The position numbers and the translations under genes are program-made. Shown one piece after another: positions 45,376 through 54,856 of a DNA stretch of 64,000 bases (the stretch's first letter is position 1; every line of letters begins with the position of its first letter). The notes beneath the pieces are model-generated. The model searched no databases and was not told the DNA's origin. It saw only the letters and a program-made list of their open reading frames with translations. Source of the DNA: Dinoroseobacter sp013215265 (lineage in GTDB: Bacteria > Pseudomonadota > Alphaproteobacteria > Rhodobacterales > Rhodobacteraceae); assembly GCA_963691755.1 (NCBI GenBank), contig OY829366.1, positions 1,612,001 to 1,676,000 on the forward strand, given 5' to 3'.

Positions 45376-46695
45376 TTAATTTCCGTAGATATATTCCGGC
45401 AGCCATAGTGCGATTTGCGGGAATACCATGATCGTTGCGAGGGCCAGGACCATCACAACAACAAAGGGGATGATGGACCGATAGATATCGCGCAGCGTAA
45501 TTTCGGGAGGGGCCATGGCGCGCATCAAGAACAGGTTGTAGCCAAAGGGCGGCGTCATATAGGCGATCTGCGTGGTGATCGTGTAAAGCACGCCATACCA
45601 GATCAAATCGAAGCCAAGTGCTCCCACCAATGGTACATAGAGAGGCGCCACGATGACGAGCATCGCCGTGTCATCCAGAAACGTACCCATCAGAATAAAG
45701 CTAAGTTGCATCAAGATCAGGATGACCCAGGGCGACAGGCCCAGTTGTTCGGTGAAGAGGGCGTCGATAGCCTTGACCGCACCCAACCCGTCAAACACCG
45801 CGCCAAAGCCCAATGCGGCAAGGATAATCCACATGAACATGCAGGAAATGACCAGCGTCTGCTTGGTGCAGGTGTGAAACACGGCCCATGTCATTCGCCG
45901 TTTCAAAATCGACGCGATCAAGGCCGCGAGGGCACCCAAGGCTGAGCTTTCAACCAGAGATGTCCAGCCGTTCACAAAAGGCACCATCATTGATGCGAAG
46001 ATGACGATGGGTAGAACGCCGGCCCAGAGAAGCTGGCGCTTTTCCTGCGGACTCACATCGTCCAGGTCATCCGCGACCGGTCCAAGTTCTGGCGTTATTC
46101 GGCATCTGATCCAGATATAGATCATGAACATGGCCGCCATCATCAGTCCGGGCAGAATTCCAGCAAGCCAAAGCTGCCCAACCGGCTGCCTGGCGATCAT
46201 TGCATACAGGACAAGGACGACAGACGGCGGTACGAGAATTCCCAGGGAGGAGCCGGCCTGAATTACACCCGTCACCATCAGTTTGTCGTACCCACGCCGC
46301 AGGAGTTCGGGCAGTGCGATTGTTGCTCCAATTGCCATACCCGCCACAGAGAGACCATTCATGGCTGAGATCAGTACCATCAAGCCAATGGTACCCATCG
46401 CAAGCCCGCCATTCACGTTACCGAACCAAACGTGAAACATGCGGTAAAGATCATCAGCAAGGCGGCTCTCACTGAGCACGTACCCCATGAAAATAAACAT
46501 AGGCAGGGTCAGAAGCGGGTACCATTTCATTAGCTTCATCGCGGCAGAGAAGGGGATGTCCTGCCCTCCTGTGCCCCAAAGCGCTAAGGCCGCGATTGCC
46601 GCGATTGCACCAATGGCACCAAACACGCGTTGGCCGGTGAAAAGCATCAGCATCATGGATGCGAACATGAACAACGCGATGTGTTCCTGGCTCAT
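45376..46695 (-). CDS. dctM: TRAP transporter large permease (DctM)
   Basis: A 439-residue twelve-helix permease with GMAIGATIALPELLRRG, GSSLGILVPPSVVLVLYA, TAMLVIVAPLYVPL and IAYMTPPFGYNLFLMRAMAPPE motifs. It overlaps the small permease gene by four bases (ATGA). It is the second of three DctM genes in the window. Confidence 0.9.
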   Translation of the reverse strand: MSQEHIALFMFASMMLMLFTGQRVFGAIGAIAAIAALALWGTGGQDIPFSAAMKLMKWYPLLTLPMFIFMGYVLSESRLADDLYRMFHVWFGNVNGGLAMGTIGLMVLISAMNGLSVAGMAIGATIALPELLRRGYDKLMVTGVIQAGSSLGILVPPSVVLVLYAMIARQPVGQLWLAGILPGLMMAAMFMIYIWIRCRITPELGPVADDLDDVSPQEKRQLLWAGVLPIVIFASMMVPFVNGWTSLVESSALGALAALIASILKRRMTWAVFHTCTKQTLVISCMFMWIILAALGFGAVFDGLGAVKAIDALFTEQLGLSPWVILILMQLSFILMGTFLDDTAMLVIVAPLYVPLVGALGFDLIWYGVLYTITTQIAYMTPPFGYNLFLMRAMAPPEITLRDIYRSIIPFVVVMVLALATIMVFPQIALWLPEYIYGN

Positions 46696-47273
46696 ACCTT
46701 GCCCTCCACATCTTCGCGGCCAAGGGCGCGGGCGATGTCCTTTATGAGCTCAGAAAGCGCCTGCAGAAGCATAAGTATGAGGCCGATAATCATGATGGCC
46801 TTGATCGGCCAGATGTATGGACGCCATGCAGTTGATGAACGTTCCATTCGGCCAATCTCTTCGCTGCCAGTAATCAATCCGGCGAAGAATTCCAATGGAG
46901 CCTTCCCCCAATACCCCAAAGAATAGGCCGTCGAGCCGAGAGCGCCGTAGAGCAAAATGCCCAGATAAAAGATCAGAAAGAGAACTGTAACGGTATCAAT
47001 AGTGGCTTTACGGCGCAGGGACCAATCGCCATAAAAAAGGTCCATGCGCACATGTCCGCCAGACAACAGCGCATAGGGTCCACCGAGCATGTAGTAGGCG
47101 ACCATGGCAAATTGAGCCATTTCCAGTGTCCAAAGTGACGGTAGGAAAAAGGTCTTGGAGATTGATGACCACAGCAAGATCCCCATAAGAACGAAGACGC
47201 TGTACATGACGATAAGACCGATCGCCTTGTTCAAGGAGTCGACGCCGCGGGACAAGGTCAAAAGGCTTTTCAT
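46692..47273 (-). CDS. dctQ: TRAP transporter small permease (DctQ)
   Basis: A 193-residue membrane protein with four hydrophobic segments and a GGHVRMDLFYGDWSLRRKATID stretch. The ATG at 47273 overlaps the stop of the upstream hydrolase gene by four bases, which decides the start. Confidence 0.85.
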   Translation of the reverse strand: MKSLLTLSRGVDSLNKAIGLIVMYSVFVLMGILLWSSISKTFFLPSLWTLEMAQFAMVAYYMLGGPYALLSGGHVRMDLFYGDWSLRRKATIDTVTVLFLIFYLGILLYGALGSTAYSLGYWGKAPLEFFAGLITGSEEIGRMERSSTAWRPYIWPIKAIMIIGLILMLLQALSELIKDIARALGREDVEGKV

Positions 47274-48067
47274 AAAGGAGCCTCCCCATCCGATGTGCAC
47301 TTTAAGGTCTCTTTGATCCAGTTACCTAGGTATTTAGCCATCGCTTTTTGCTGGGCTTCGCTTCGGATGAGGTCGCTCCTGATCTCGATCATCACGCTAG
47401 GCAGGTCATTCGCAGCACCATGGGTGTCAAGTGTATGTGCCACACCATCTCGTGCCGCGTAGGGTTCATTCAACCGAACTTCATACAAGTTACCTTCCGG
47501 GACCATAGACATCATTTGCAGTGCGAATGACGGATCGCGCCCGTGCAAAATTCCAATTTCCACATCGCGGGGCTTGCCGTGAAAAACAGGAGTAAAACTG
47601 TGAATGGTCACCATCTGCTGGAGCGTCACGCGATGCTTGGAGATCTGATTGGCCAAGGCCCGCGCAAACGGTTGATATACCTTCGAAACACGTTCTCTGC
47701 GGTCCCGGTTTCCAAGCGCTTTGTTTCCGGGGATGTCGAATATTTCGCTTCGCTCTGGAATGGCGCTGTTGGCTTCGGGTGGGCGATTGCAGTCATATAC
47801 CAGTCTGGACAATGTTCCCTCTACGAGCACGGCCTCCAACGCATTCCTAAGCTCCTTTGCGACCGCAAGTGCGCCGGGATCCCATGCGATGTGGCTTTCT
47901 GCCTCTGCAGCCGTCAGTCCTAACTGTTGAAATGCCGGCGGGATGTATTTTGACGCATGTTCACAAACAATCAGAACTTTAGGCGATGTTCCGTTGTATG
48001 AAATACGGTACGGCACAGGGTAAACCTGCTCAGCGTCCGCCAATTCTGATTCCTGTTTTTGCGCCAT
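47270..48067 (-). CDS. N-formylglutamate amidohydrolase-family protein
   Basis: A 265-residue zinc hydrolase of the HutG/FGase family. Family signatures are LIVCEHASKYIPP (metal-binding Glu-His), HIAWDPGALAVAKEL, LVYDCNRPPE and TIHSFTPVFHGKPR. No histidine-utilisation genes are nearby. Here it heads an operon with a TRAP importer and a gamma-glutamyl ligase, so it may release glutamate from a gamma-glutamyl or N-acyl compound instead of formylglutamate. The start at 48067 is one of two possible ATGs. Confidence 0.8.
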   Translation of the reverse strand: MAQKQESELADAEQVYPVPYRISYNGTSPKVLIVCEHASKYIPPAFQQLGLTAAEAESHIAWDPGALAVAKELRNALEAVLVEGTLSRLVYDCNRPPEANSAIPERSEIFDIPGNKALGNRDRRERVSKVYQPFARALANQISKHRVTLQQMVTIHSFTPVFHGKPRDVEIGILHGRDPSFALQMMSMVPEGNLYEVRLNEPYAARDGVAHTLDTHGAANDLPSVMIEIRSDLIRSEAQQKAMAKYLGNWIKETLKCTSDGEAPL

Positions 48068-48179
48068 CGGCAAAATGTTGACAGCCCTCTTCATCCTGTC
48101 AATACTTTTTCTGTCTGGAATTTTGCGGAGCGAAAGCGCCTGTGAGATATTTTACGTCAACGGGAGGCACCAAGGCACA

Positions 48180-49034
48180 ATGACCGTTTCGAACAAGCTT
48201 GTGGCCCACCGGGATGAGATGACACCTTCCGAAAGACAGCTCGCGAATACCTTGTTAGATGACTATCCTATTATTGGGTTGAGCAGCATCACCGACCTCG
48301 CACAAGCGGCCTCAGTTTCAACCACAACGGTCACGAGGATGCTGCAAAAGATGGGGTTCGACGGATTTCCACAATTCCAGACTGCGCTGCGATCTGAGCT
48401 TAAAGAGATGATCTCGGACCCTGCGTCAAAGCGAAAGCACTTACAGAGCGATTTGCCTGAAGAACATGTTCTGAACCGTTATTCCCGTAAGGCGCTTGGG
48501 AACCAACAACGTAGCCTTGATGAGGTGGATGCTGAGGATTTTGACAGGCTCTGCGACCTTTTGAGTGATCCCGACAGATCTATCTATATCTCAGGAGGTA
48601 GGATCACGGGCACTGTAGCGCGCTTCCTATTCCTGCATATGCAAATGATCCGATCAGACGTACGGTTGGTGGCCGATGGAGGCGCCTGGCCCCACGATCT
48701 TCTCGATGTCAAAAAAGGTGATGTGGTTGTCGTCTTCGACGTGAGACGGTACGAAAATACGACGTTGCAACTGGCGCAGATGTGCGATGCCAAGGAAGCA
48801 GAAATTGTTTTGTTCACCGATCAGTGGCGCTCGCCGATCCATCGGATCGCAACGCTTACCTTTGCGGCGCATATCGCAGTGCCATCGGCTTGGGACAGCT
48901 GTTTGCCTTTGTTAATGCTGCAAGAGTGTACAATCTCTGCGTTGCAGGAAGACATGTGGCAGTCGGTCAAGCTACGTACAGAAAAATTGGAAACGGCATT
49001 CGATCAAACCAAATTGTTCCGAAAATTCACGTAA
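48180..49034 (+). CDS. RpiR/MurR-family transcriptional regulator
   Basis: A 284-residue regulator with an RpiR-type helix-turn-helix (MTPSERQLANTLLDDYPIIGL, SITDLAQAASVSTTTVTRML) and a C-terminal SIS sugar-phosphate-type domain (IYISGGRITGTVARFLFLHM, DVVVVFDVRRYENTTLQLAQM). It is divergent from the hydrolase-TRAP-ligase operon and likely controls it. The ATG at 48180 is chosen because the helix-turn-helix follows at the expected distance; the sequence upstream encodes a spurious hydrophobic run. Confidence 0.85.
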   Translation: MTVSNKLVAHRDEMTPSERQLANTLLDDYPIIGLSSITDLAQAASVSTTTVTRMLQKMGFDGFPQFQTALRSELKEMISDPASKRKHLQSDLPEEHVLNRYSRKALGNQQRSLDEVDAEDFDRLCDLLSDPDRSIYISGGRITGTVARFLFLHMQMIRSDVRLVADGGAWPHDLLDVKKGDVVVVFDVRRYENTTLQLAQMCDAKEAEIVLFTDQWRSPIHRIATLTFAAHIAVPSAWDSCLPLLMLQECTISALQEDMWQSVKLRTEKLETAFDQTKLFRKFT

Positions 49035-49510
49035 AAGGAGACGTCTTTTCGGTTACAATGAATTTCGCCAAGTCTAAATGAATTTTGGACCGATTCACCT
49101 TTGAGTGACAAAAAATGCGAAACCTCAAACGCTGTCTTCAAGGGTAAACTGCTGAAAGGGAAATTCGTTTAAAGTTCACGGAAGGCAAACGACCTGATCA
49201 AACAATTGCAGAAATGCTGTGACACCGGACGTCTTCGAGGCACTTAAGCCTAGCACGCACTGACCTGGCAGATCATCATCCCGATGGACCTTCGGCCAAT
49301 CGTACACAGGCGTTCAGGCTGGACCACGAAGGTGGCGCTGATCGGACCGCCGCATGATCTACACAAACGAATGAGCTACACTCTATTTAGTAGCAGCCTT
49401 TAATCTGTTATGGTTCTCAGACATCCGGCAGCGGTGGTCTTAGGCAGATCAAGACTAACCATTCGGCCGTTTAGCGCTGAATGATACAGCACCGTTGATA
49501 TTTGTTGGCG
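49035..49510. other. Intergenic region without supported gene
   Basis: Short G+C-rich stretch at 49200-49360 looks like decayed coding sequence but no family was recognised. Otherwise nothing is seen. Confidence 0.4.
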
Positions 49511-50086
49511 CTATGCAGATGTCAGAAGAGCTGTTTCACTATTCTGCTTCATCGCGTCTATGCCGTCTTGGAGGCGACCATGGTAAACTGGTTTCCGTAA
49601 TGTCGCGTCTCCTACGGATCGGCGATAATCAGAAAGCTCATCCCTGCTGACTGCACTCGACATAAGAAGTACGGGAATGGACCAACACGTCTCTCTAAAT
49701 GCGGTAAGATCGTCTACCGCATCCTCAATGCTTTCAAAAAAATCCAGATCGAACATAATGAAATGCCAATCTTTGGGTTGTGCGAGCACGGAGTCTAACA
49801 TTGCGTCTAAGTCGGTAGTATGATGGACCTCATAGCCCATTTTGACTAAGTCAAGGGCGATGCTTTTAGTTTCTTGACCGTCTTCGGCAATGAGTGCGAC
49901 GCGCTCAATGGCTTTGTCATTCGCCTCGCCAGAATACGATCGCCAAACCACCACTTCTGAACTGGCCGATGTTGATATGCTCGACTTTGGTTGCCCGAAA
50001 TTGCTACTCGAATTCTCAAGATTTCTCTGTGTCGTGGTGAGCGATGTTGCTTTACCTAACCATTTTCCAGCACGCACGAGTGACAT
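49511..50086 (-). CDS. Stand-alone response-regulator receiver protein
   Basis: A 191-residue protein with a Ser/Thr/Asn-rich N-terminal tail of about 60 residues and one divergent receiver domain. The predicted phospho-acceptor is in FIMFDLDFF and the conserved Lys in TLRKPV; ALIAEDGQETKSIALDLV gives the acidic pocket. There is no output domain, so it may work as a phosphate sink, an adaptor or a partner of the hybrid kinase gene 0.6 kb away on the same strand. Confidence 0.75.
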   Translation of the reverse strand: MSLVRAGKWLGKATSLTTTQRNLENSSSNFGQPKSSISTSASSEVVVWRSYSGEANDKAIERVALIAEDGQETKSIALDLVKMGYEVHHTTDLDAMLDSVLAQPKDWHFIMFDLDFFESIEDAVDDLTAFRETCWSIPVLLMSSAVSRDELSDYRRSVGDATLRKPVYHGRLQDGIDAMKQNSETALLTSA

Positions 50087-50671
50087 TATTCTAACTCCGC
50101 AAGCGCTACTGTCACAGGGACTGACGAACGGAAAAAATTATATACAGGCGCCGAGCTCGCTTTTTTGAAACGATCCGCAATAACCTGTTCTGGGTCAGTA
50201 GTCGTAGACATGTCGTAGGCCTAAGTTAAGTTGCCTGTCATTCACGTCGCCCTGATAGAGGTGCCGGAAATGCTGATACTTTTTATTTAAAAGCAATAAC
50301 TTAGAGTTGCGCTTTGACGACTGTTGGTCAAACACTCAAAAGATATTTAAGCATGTCATTGAGTTATTTATAGACAGCTTTAGGTAAACGCAATTTGGGA
50401 TTTCCAGCTCAATTTTATCTCAAGTAACTGAAATTTAAAAATAAATAATATTTATTTTTGAGGTGCTAAGGTTGACGGGCTGAGAGCAAAGGCCAGAAGC
50501 GAGTTAATCGCTGGAACCCTGTTTGGTTTGTCACTTGGGTTCAGTGGCCTTGCAATCATATTTGACGTCAAGCCGCGTTTCATACATTGCTTTGGAGCTT
50601 AATCGGCCGTAGCCGAACGGTTCGGTTTTCCTGAAATCCGTTTGGACGTTCAGCAGCTGGACTATCAGGCT
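50087..50671. other. Intergenic region, mostly A+T-rich
   Basis: No gene is supported. A frame near 50480-50600 encodes a hydrophobic, membrane-like segment (SELIAGTLFGLSLGFSGLAI) but has no start codon or ribosome-binding site, so it may be a remnant. Confidence 0.4.
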
Positions 50672-53329
50672 CTAGCCTACTCGGCTTGATGACAGATTTT
50701 CAGTGGCACCAGGCTTAGCGTCTTTGACATCTCCAAGCATCACTTTAACGGCAATCAATTCTTCCGTGATGCGTTTGGATATCTGATCGTAGTGTGTCTT
50801 CAGATCGTCGCGATTGCCATTTCGCGCGCTAATTTCTGCAGACCGTAGTAAACCAGATAGTTTCTCGAGACCTGCAAAGCCTGTCGTACCTATGACACTG
50901 TGCAAACGGTCGGCAATGGCATCTAGGGAAGAAAGATCATCAAGCAGGTATTCAGATTGATGTTTGACGTCGACCAATGTGTCGTCAAGCAAACGAAAAG
51001 CCTTAGGTGGCCCGAGAGCATCTGAAAGCATATCAAATGCGTTTACTGCCTCTGTTTTGAAATCAAAGCGACCGCTCAGCCCCAGATCAGATGAACCTAT
51101 TTTCCGAACTCTCAGACGCTCAAAAGCCTCGACGAGTTGCTCCTTCTTGACGGGCTTGATTAAGACGAGATCTGCGCCCGCATCTGCAAAATCGCTGAGA
51201 CGTTCGCTATCTGAGTAGGCCGTTACGCCTATAATTGTTGAATGCTTTGATGGTCCGCCAGATCGGATGTGTCTTACAGCTTCGCGTCCGCCCATCACTG
51301 GCATGCTATCGTCAATGAGTATAACGTCGTAAGGGCTATGACAGGCTGAGCTGACAGCTTCTAGGCCGTTGCTTGCGATAGCATAGTTGTGCCCTAGTTG
51401 AGCAACCATTTTAGCCAGTAATTCACGATTAAGTTCCTTATCATCAATCACAAGAACATCGAGTACATCGTCGTTGAAATGGGGCGGCGCTGTGGCGATT
51501 TCATTGAGTTCTGCTGCAAAACATTCGCTACAGGAAAGCTCTAGAAGTATCGAAAAAGAAAATATGCTGCCAACACCGATTTCGCTTCTTAGACAGAGTT
51601 CGCCGCCCAGACTTGCCACTGCGCGTCTGGCAATCGGCAAACCCAAACCAAGATTGGAACCTGTAACGTACTCTTCGGTTTCAAGTGAAACGAATTCTTC
51701 GAAAATTTTCTCTCTATTTTTTGGAGCTATACCAACACCATCGTCCGTAACCTTTACATCTAATTTATCATATCGGGTGTCGCTCTTTGAAAACTTAAAG
51801 CTTATCTCGATATTTCCATTATCTGTAAATTTAATGGCGTTGCTGGTAAGGTTGTAAATTATCCTCGCAAAGGCACGTGCGTTACCACGATACATAAGTC
51901 CATCACCGCTACCTTTACACACTAAGGTAGTTTTATTGTTTCTCTGCTTTGCCAAAGGTGCGAGTTCACGAAGAATGCCCGCAACGACTTTTTGGGGCGA
52001 AAAATCTACCTCATCATGCTTGGCGAGCTCATTTTGACTAACGTCCAGAACCATGTTTACTTCGGCTATCGCGCGCTCATTTGAAAGTTTGGCTACCTCG
52101 ATGAGCTTTTTTTGTTCATCGTCGAGTGCTTCGAGCTCAATCAAGTCCAAGGCAGCGGTGGCGCAATGCAAAGGCGTCCTCATCTCGTGGCTCATGGTCG
52201 CCAAAAAATTAGACTTAGCGACAGCGTTTTTTTCGGCCTCATCCCGCGCTGCCCGGATCTCGTCTTCTTGGATCAAACTTAATGTAATATCACGCATCAT
52301 ATAAGCGAGAATTGGCGTGCCGTCTGTGTCATAAATTTTCTTTCTAGAAATTTCAGCGCAAAACGTTGATCCATCCAAACGAAGAGCCGTGTATCTAGCG
52401 TCCACCAAATCTAATTCTGACGGTGTGTCGACAAAGCCATTTGTGTCTGTACATACCACATTTTTTGGAAGGTCCTGAATAAATTCATGAATGTGCCGAC
52501 TAGGAAAATCTTTAACTCCTCCACCAAACATGGTTGAAAAGCTGGGATTAACATATCGGATTTTTCCTGATATTTCGGTAATAATTATGCCAGTAGGGGT
52601 GCTCATAAAAACGCGAAATTGATTATCTAGTGCGGCTAACATGCGTTCGCTTCGACGCCCAAACTCAGACCATAGAAATAAAACAAACAGAGTCGTTACG
52701 AGCGCTATCATTAGGAGGACTATCGTAATCAGGAAAAATTGACTAAATAACTTTTCTTCTTCTTTCTTGTTTTGATTCAAATCGGACATAAAAACGCTGA
52801 GTGCGTTGATCGATATGTCTCTGGATAGGGCTTGGAGTTCTGATGCACGCAAACGCAGGGTCGCAATACTCGTCATATTGCTTGTGTTCAAATCTTTAAC
52901 AAGACTGTCAAGTTCTACTGCCCGCCTTTTTAGCTCCAAAATTAAATTTGTAAATTGATCATGGTCTGCTCGTTTTAGAATTAAGTTTGATACGGAATCA
53001 ATTCGGCTAAAAAAGATGTCCATCCAAAGATCTAGATCATTTTCTTCTAAGTGATCATCTGCTACAGAAGGAGCTAGGCTTTTGACTATTTTTTGCTCTA
53101 TTGCTAGTGAAACTGCCGACATCTCCACTTCTAACTGATTAATGGACCAAGCAAAGTTTTCTGTTGTTGATGAACGAACAAAGTATATGCGTTCATAAAA
53201 TGATGATGCTTTGTATACTAAGCCACAGCATGTGATTGCCAGAAGGAGAAAAATGCTAGTCGAAATCCACCAGCTAGGTTCTGTGCTAATCCTTTTAAAG
53301 TAGCGGTTAAAATAAATTGATGTGCGCAT
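50672..53329 (-). CDS. Hybrid sensor histidine kinase with receiver and Hpt domains
   Basis: An 885-residue membrane kinase. Two membrane helices (near residues 24-42 and 201-222) flank a helical periplasmic domain. A PAS domain follows (about 240-355), then HisKA with His383 in MSHEMRTP, HATPase_c with NLTSNAIKFTDNG, DDGVGIA and GLGLPIA, a receiver domain with the phospho-acceptor Asp675 in ILIDDSMP and Lys727, and a C-terminal Hpt domain with His812 in LHSVIGTTGF. (Numbering counts from two residues upstream.) This is a complete His-Asp-His relay. It needs a separate Asp-bearing output protein, probably the LuxR-type regulator divergent at 54.1 kb. Its start follows the stop of the SUOX-fold gene by a few bases. 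Confidence 0.9.
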   Translation of the reverse strand: MRTSIYFNRYFKRISTEPSWWISTSIFLLLAITCCGLVYKASSFYERIYFVRSSTTENFAWSINQLEVEMSAVSLAIEQKIVKSLAPSVADDHLEENDLDLWMDIFFSRIDSVSNLILKRADHDQFTNLILELKRRAVELDSLVKDLNTSNMTSIATLRLRASELQALSRDISINALSVFMSDLNQNKKEEEKLFSQFFLITIVLLMIALVTTLFVLFLWSEFGRRSERMLAALDNQFRVFMSTPTGIIITEISGKIRYVNPSFSTMFGGGVKDFPSRHIHEFIQDLPKNVVCTDTNGFVDTPSELDLVDARYTALRLDGSTFCAEISRKKIYDTDGTPILAYMMRDITLSLIQEDEIRAARDEAEKNAVAKSNFLATMSHEMRTPLHCATAALDLIELEALDDEQKKLIEVAKLSNERAIAEVNMVLDVSQNELAKHDEVDFSPQKVVAGILRELAPLAKQRNNKTTLVCKGSGDGLMYRGNARAFARIIYNLTSNAIKFTDNGNIEISFKFSKSDTRYDKLDVKVTDDGVGIAPKNREKIFEEFVSLETEEYVTGSNLGLGLPIARRAVASLGGELCLRSEIGVGSIFSFSILLELSCSECFAAELNEIATAPPHFNDDVLDVLVIDDKELNRELLAKMVAQLGHNYAIASNGLEAVSSACHSPYDVILIDDSMPVMGGREAVRHIRSGGPSKHSTIIGVTAYSDSERLSDFADAGADLVLIKPVKKEQLVEAFERLRVRKIGSSDLGLSGRFDFKTEAVNAFDMLSDALGPPKAFRLLDDTLVDVKHQSEYLLDDLSSLDAIADRLHSVIGTTGFAGLEKLSGLLRSAEISARNGNRDDLKTHYDQISKRITEELIAVKVMLGDVKDAKPGATENLSSSRVG

Positions 53330-53335
53330 CGTCAA

Positions 53336-53824
53336 TCAACTTATTTCAATTCTTATTAACTGCCAAACTGACATAGAGTGTACAAGGAAGCTTGTATATC
53401 GTTCATCAGAGTCGAATGGAAAAACAACCCAAAGTGGTCCCTTTTCTCGTACCGTGAAAGCCTCGCCATTTATTCTATTTGCAATAATCGGTGAAGATTT
53501 TTCAACATAATCCCACGGGACCTCAATTTCGTATCTATTAAGGGCAACAAGGTTCAATTGTCCGTCAGTTATGTTATAATGTTGTAGAACAGAACTGAGT
53601 GTGGGTCCCGAGAATGTTAATGGGGTTTCAGTCCACGGCGTTGACGTGGTGAAAGATATTTGGGGAAGCGCTAGAAGGTCTGCATCAGTCAAGCGGACCG
53701 GATATTCGCTTTGCTTGCTGTTAACTATACTCAACAGATATTGTTCTTCAGCGCTTGAGCTGGTCCCTAAAACCAATACATATGCTGCAGCTAGACAAAT
53801 TTTGAGACGTGCAAGACTTCGCAT
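53336..53824 (-). CDS. Periplasmic SUOX-fold (molybdopterin-domain-like) protein
   Basis: A 162-residue exported protein with a signal peptide (MRSLARLKICLAAAYVLVLG to SSA) and a fold of the oxidoreductase molybdopterin-binding type (RLTDADLLALPQISFTTSTPW, TFSGPTLSSVLQHY, VPWDYVEKSSPIIANRINGE, GPLWVVFPFD). The only Cys is in the leader, so the Cys that ligates molybdenum in true enzymes is missing and it should not be catalytic. Directly upstream of the sensor kinase, it is probably its periplasmic ligand-binding partner. Confidence 0.75.
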   Translation of the reverse strand: MRSLARLKICLAAAYVLVLGTSSSAEEQYLLSIVNSKQSEYPVRLTDADLLALPQISFTTSTPWTETPLTFSGPTLSSVLQHYNITDGQLNLVALNRYEIEVPWDYVEKSSPIIANRINGEAFTVREKGPLWVVFPFDSDERYTSFLVHSMSVWQLIRIEIS

Positions 53825-54095
53825 CTTTTAAGTATCCTTTCAAACTGGTATCGTAAGTGAGGAAAGTTAGCGCCATCAACTCTATCGAACGATATCAAGG
53901 ACAATCTTACGATTAAACTTTTAGTGATTTTGTATATTTTTACCCAATAGGTATAGTAGTTCTATGTTTGGGCTTGTTTGTTGCGGTGCCCTAGGCCACA
54001 TCTAACCGCAGGTGGTCTCGAGCTGACAGCGGCCTAACGAGGGCAAGTCATTTTGACGATTTTTATAATAAAGCTCGTAAAGTTTGAGGTGTATT

Positions 54096-54743
54096 ATGAT
54101 AGAGCTTCTCTCAGAAATCGATGAGGACCAGCGTAGAGTTTTGATCGTTGATGACCATAGGTTGGTTGCTGAGACAGTCGCTTCGTACCTCGAGAAAAAA
54201 GGTGAGTTTGCAGTTAAAATCACCTCAAGTTTGGCTGAAACGTTAACCACAATCAAAAAAGATGGCCCGTTCGACCTCATCTTACTTGATCTCAAGCTGC
54301 CGAAATTTGTTAGCATAAAGTCGGTGGAGGACGTCGTCTCTGCTGCTGGGGAGGGCAAGGTCGTGCTGTTCTCTGCTCATGCTGATCGGCAAACCTTGCG
54401 GCGTTCTATCGACATTGGCGTGCGTGGGCTTATACCCAAAACATTACCTATCCAATCGTTAGTAAGCGTGCTCAAGCTGGTTGACACCGGCCAGGTGTTT
54501 TTCCCAGTTGAGCTCTCAAACGACACAGTTGCTAACGGTAGCAATGCGGATCTGTCTGATGTTGAGCTGTTCGTTTTGCGTGCGGCTGCGTCGGGGCTGA
54601 CGAACAAAGAGATCGCAGCTGACTTGGATGTAAGCGAAGCTTCGGTGAAGATGCATATGCGTTCAATCTGTAAGAAACTTGACGCTCAAAATCGTGCTCA
54701 CGCGGTGTCAATTGGGCGAGATAAATCTATTATTTCTGGATAG
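54096..54743 (+). CDS. LuxR/NarL-family response regulator
   Basis: A 215-residue two-domain regulator. The receiver domain has acidic VLIVDDHRLVAE, phospho-acceptor Asp65 in LILLDLKLP and Lys in GLIPKTLP; the C-terminal LuxR helix-turn-helix runs about 150-212 (ELFVLRAAASGLTNKEIAADLDVSEASVKMHM). The ATG at 54096 has GAGGT five bases upstream. It is divergent from the SUOX-fold and hybrid-kinase genes and is the likely output of that phosphorelay. Confidence 0.88.
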   Translation: MIELLSEIDEDQRRVLIVDDHRLVAETVASYLEKKGEFAVKITSSLAETLTTIKKDGPFDLILLDLKLPKFVSIKSVEDVVSAAGEGKVVLFSAHADRQTLRRSIDIGVRGLIPKTLPIQSLVSVLKLVDTGQVFFPVELSNDTVANGSNADLSDVELFVLRAAASGLTNKEIAADLDVSEASVKMHMRSICKKLDAQNRAHAVSIGRDKSIISG

Positions 54744-54856
54744 TGTGTGTCTACGATAGATTGTGTTGTCTTTATGGTCGAATAATTAGAAGGCTTAGCT
54801 ATTGAAGCGATGTCCGGATTGGGAGAAATTTTTATGCTCCTATCTTGATCAGCTTT

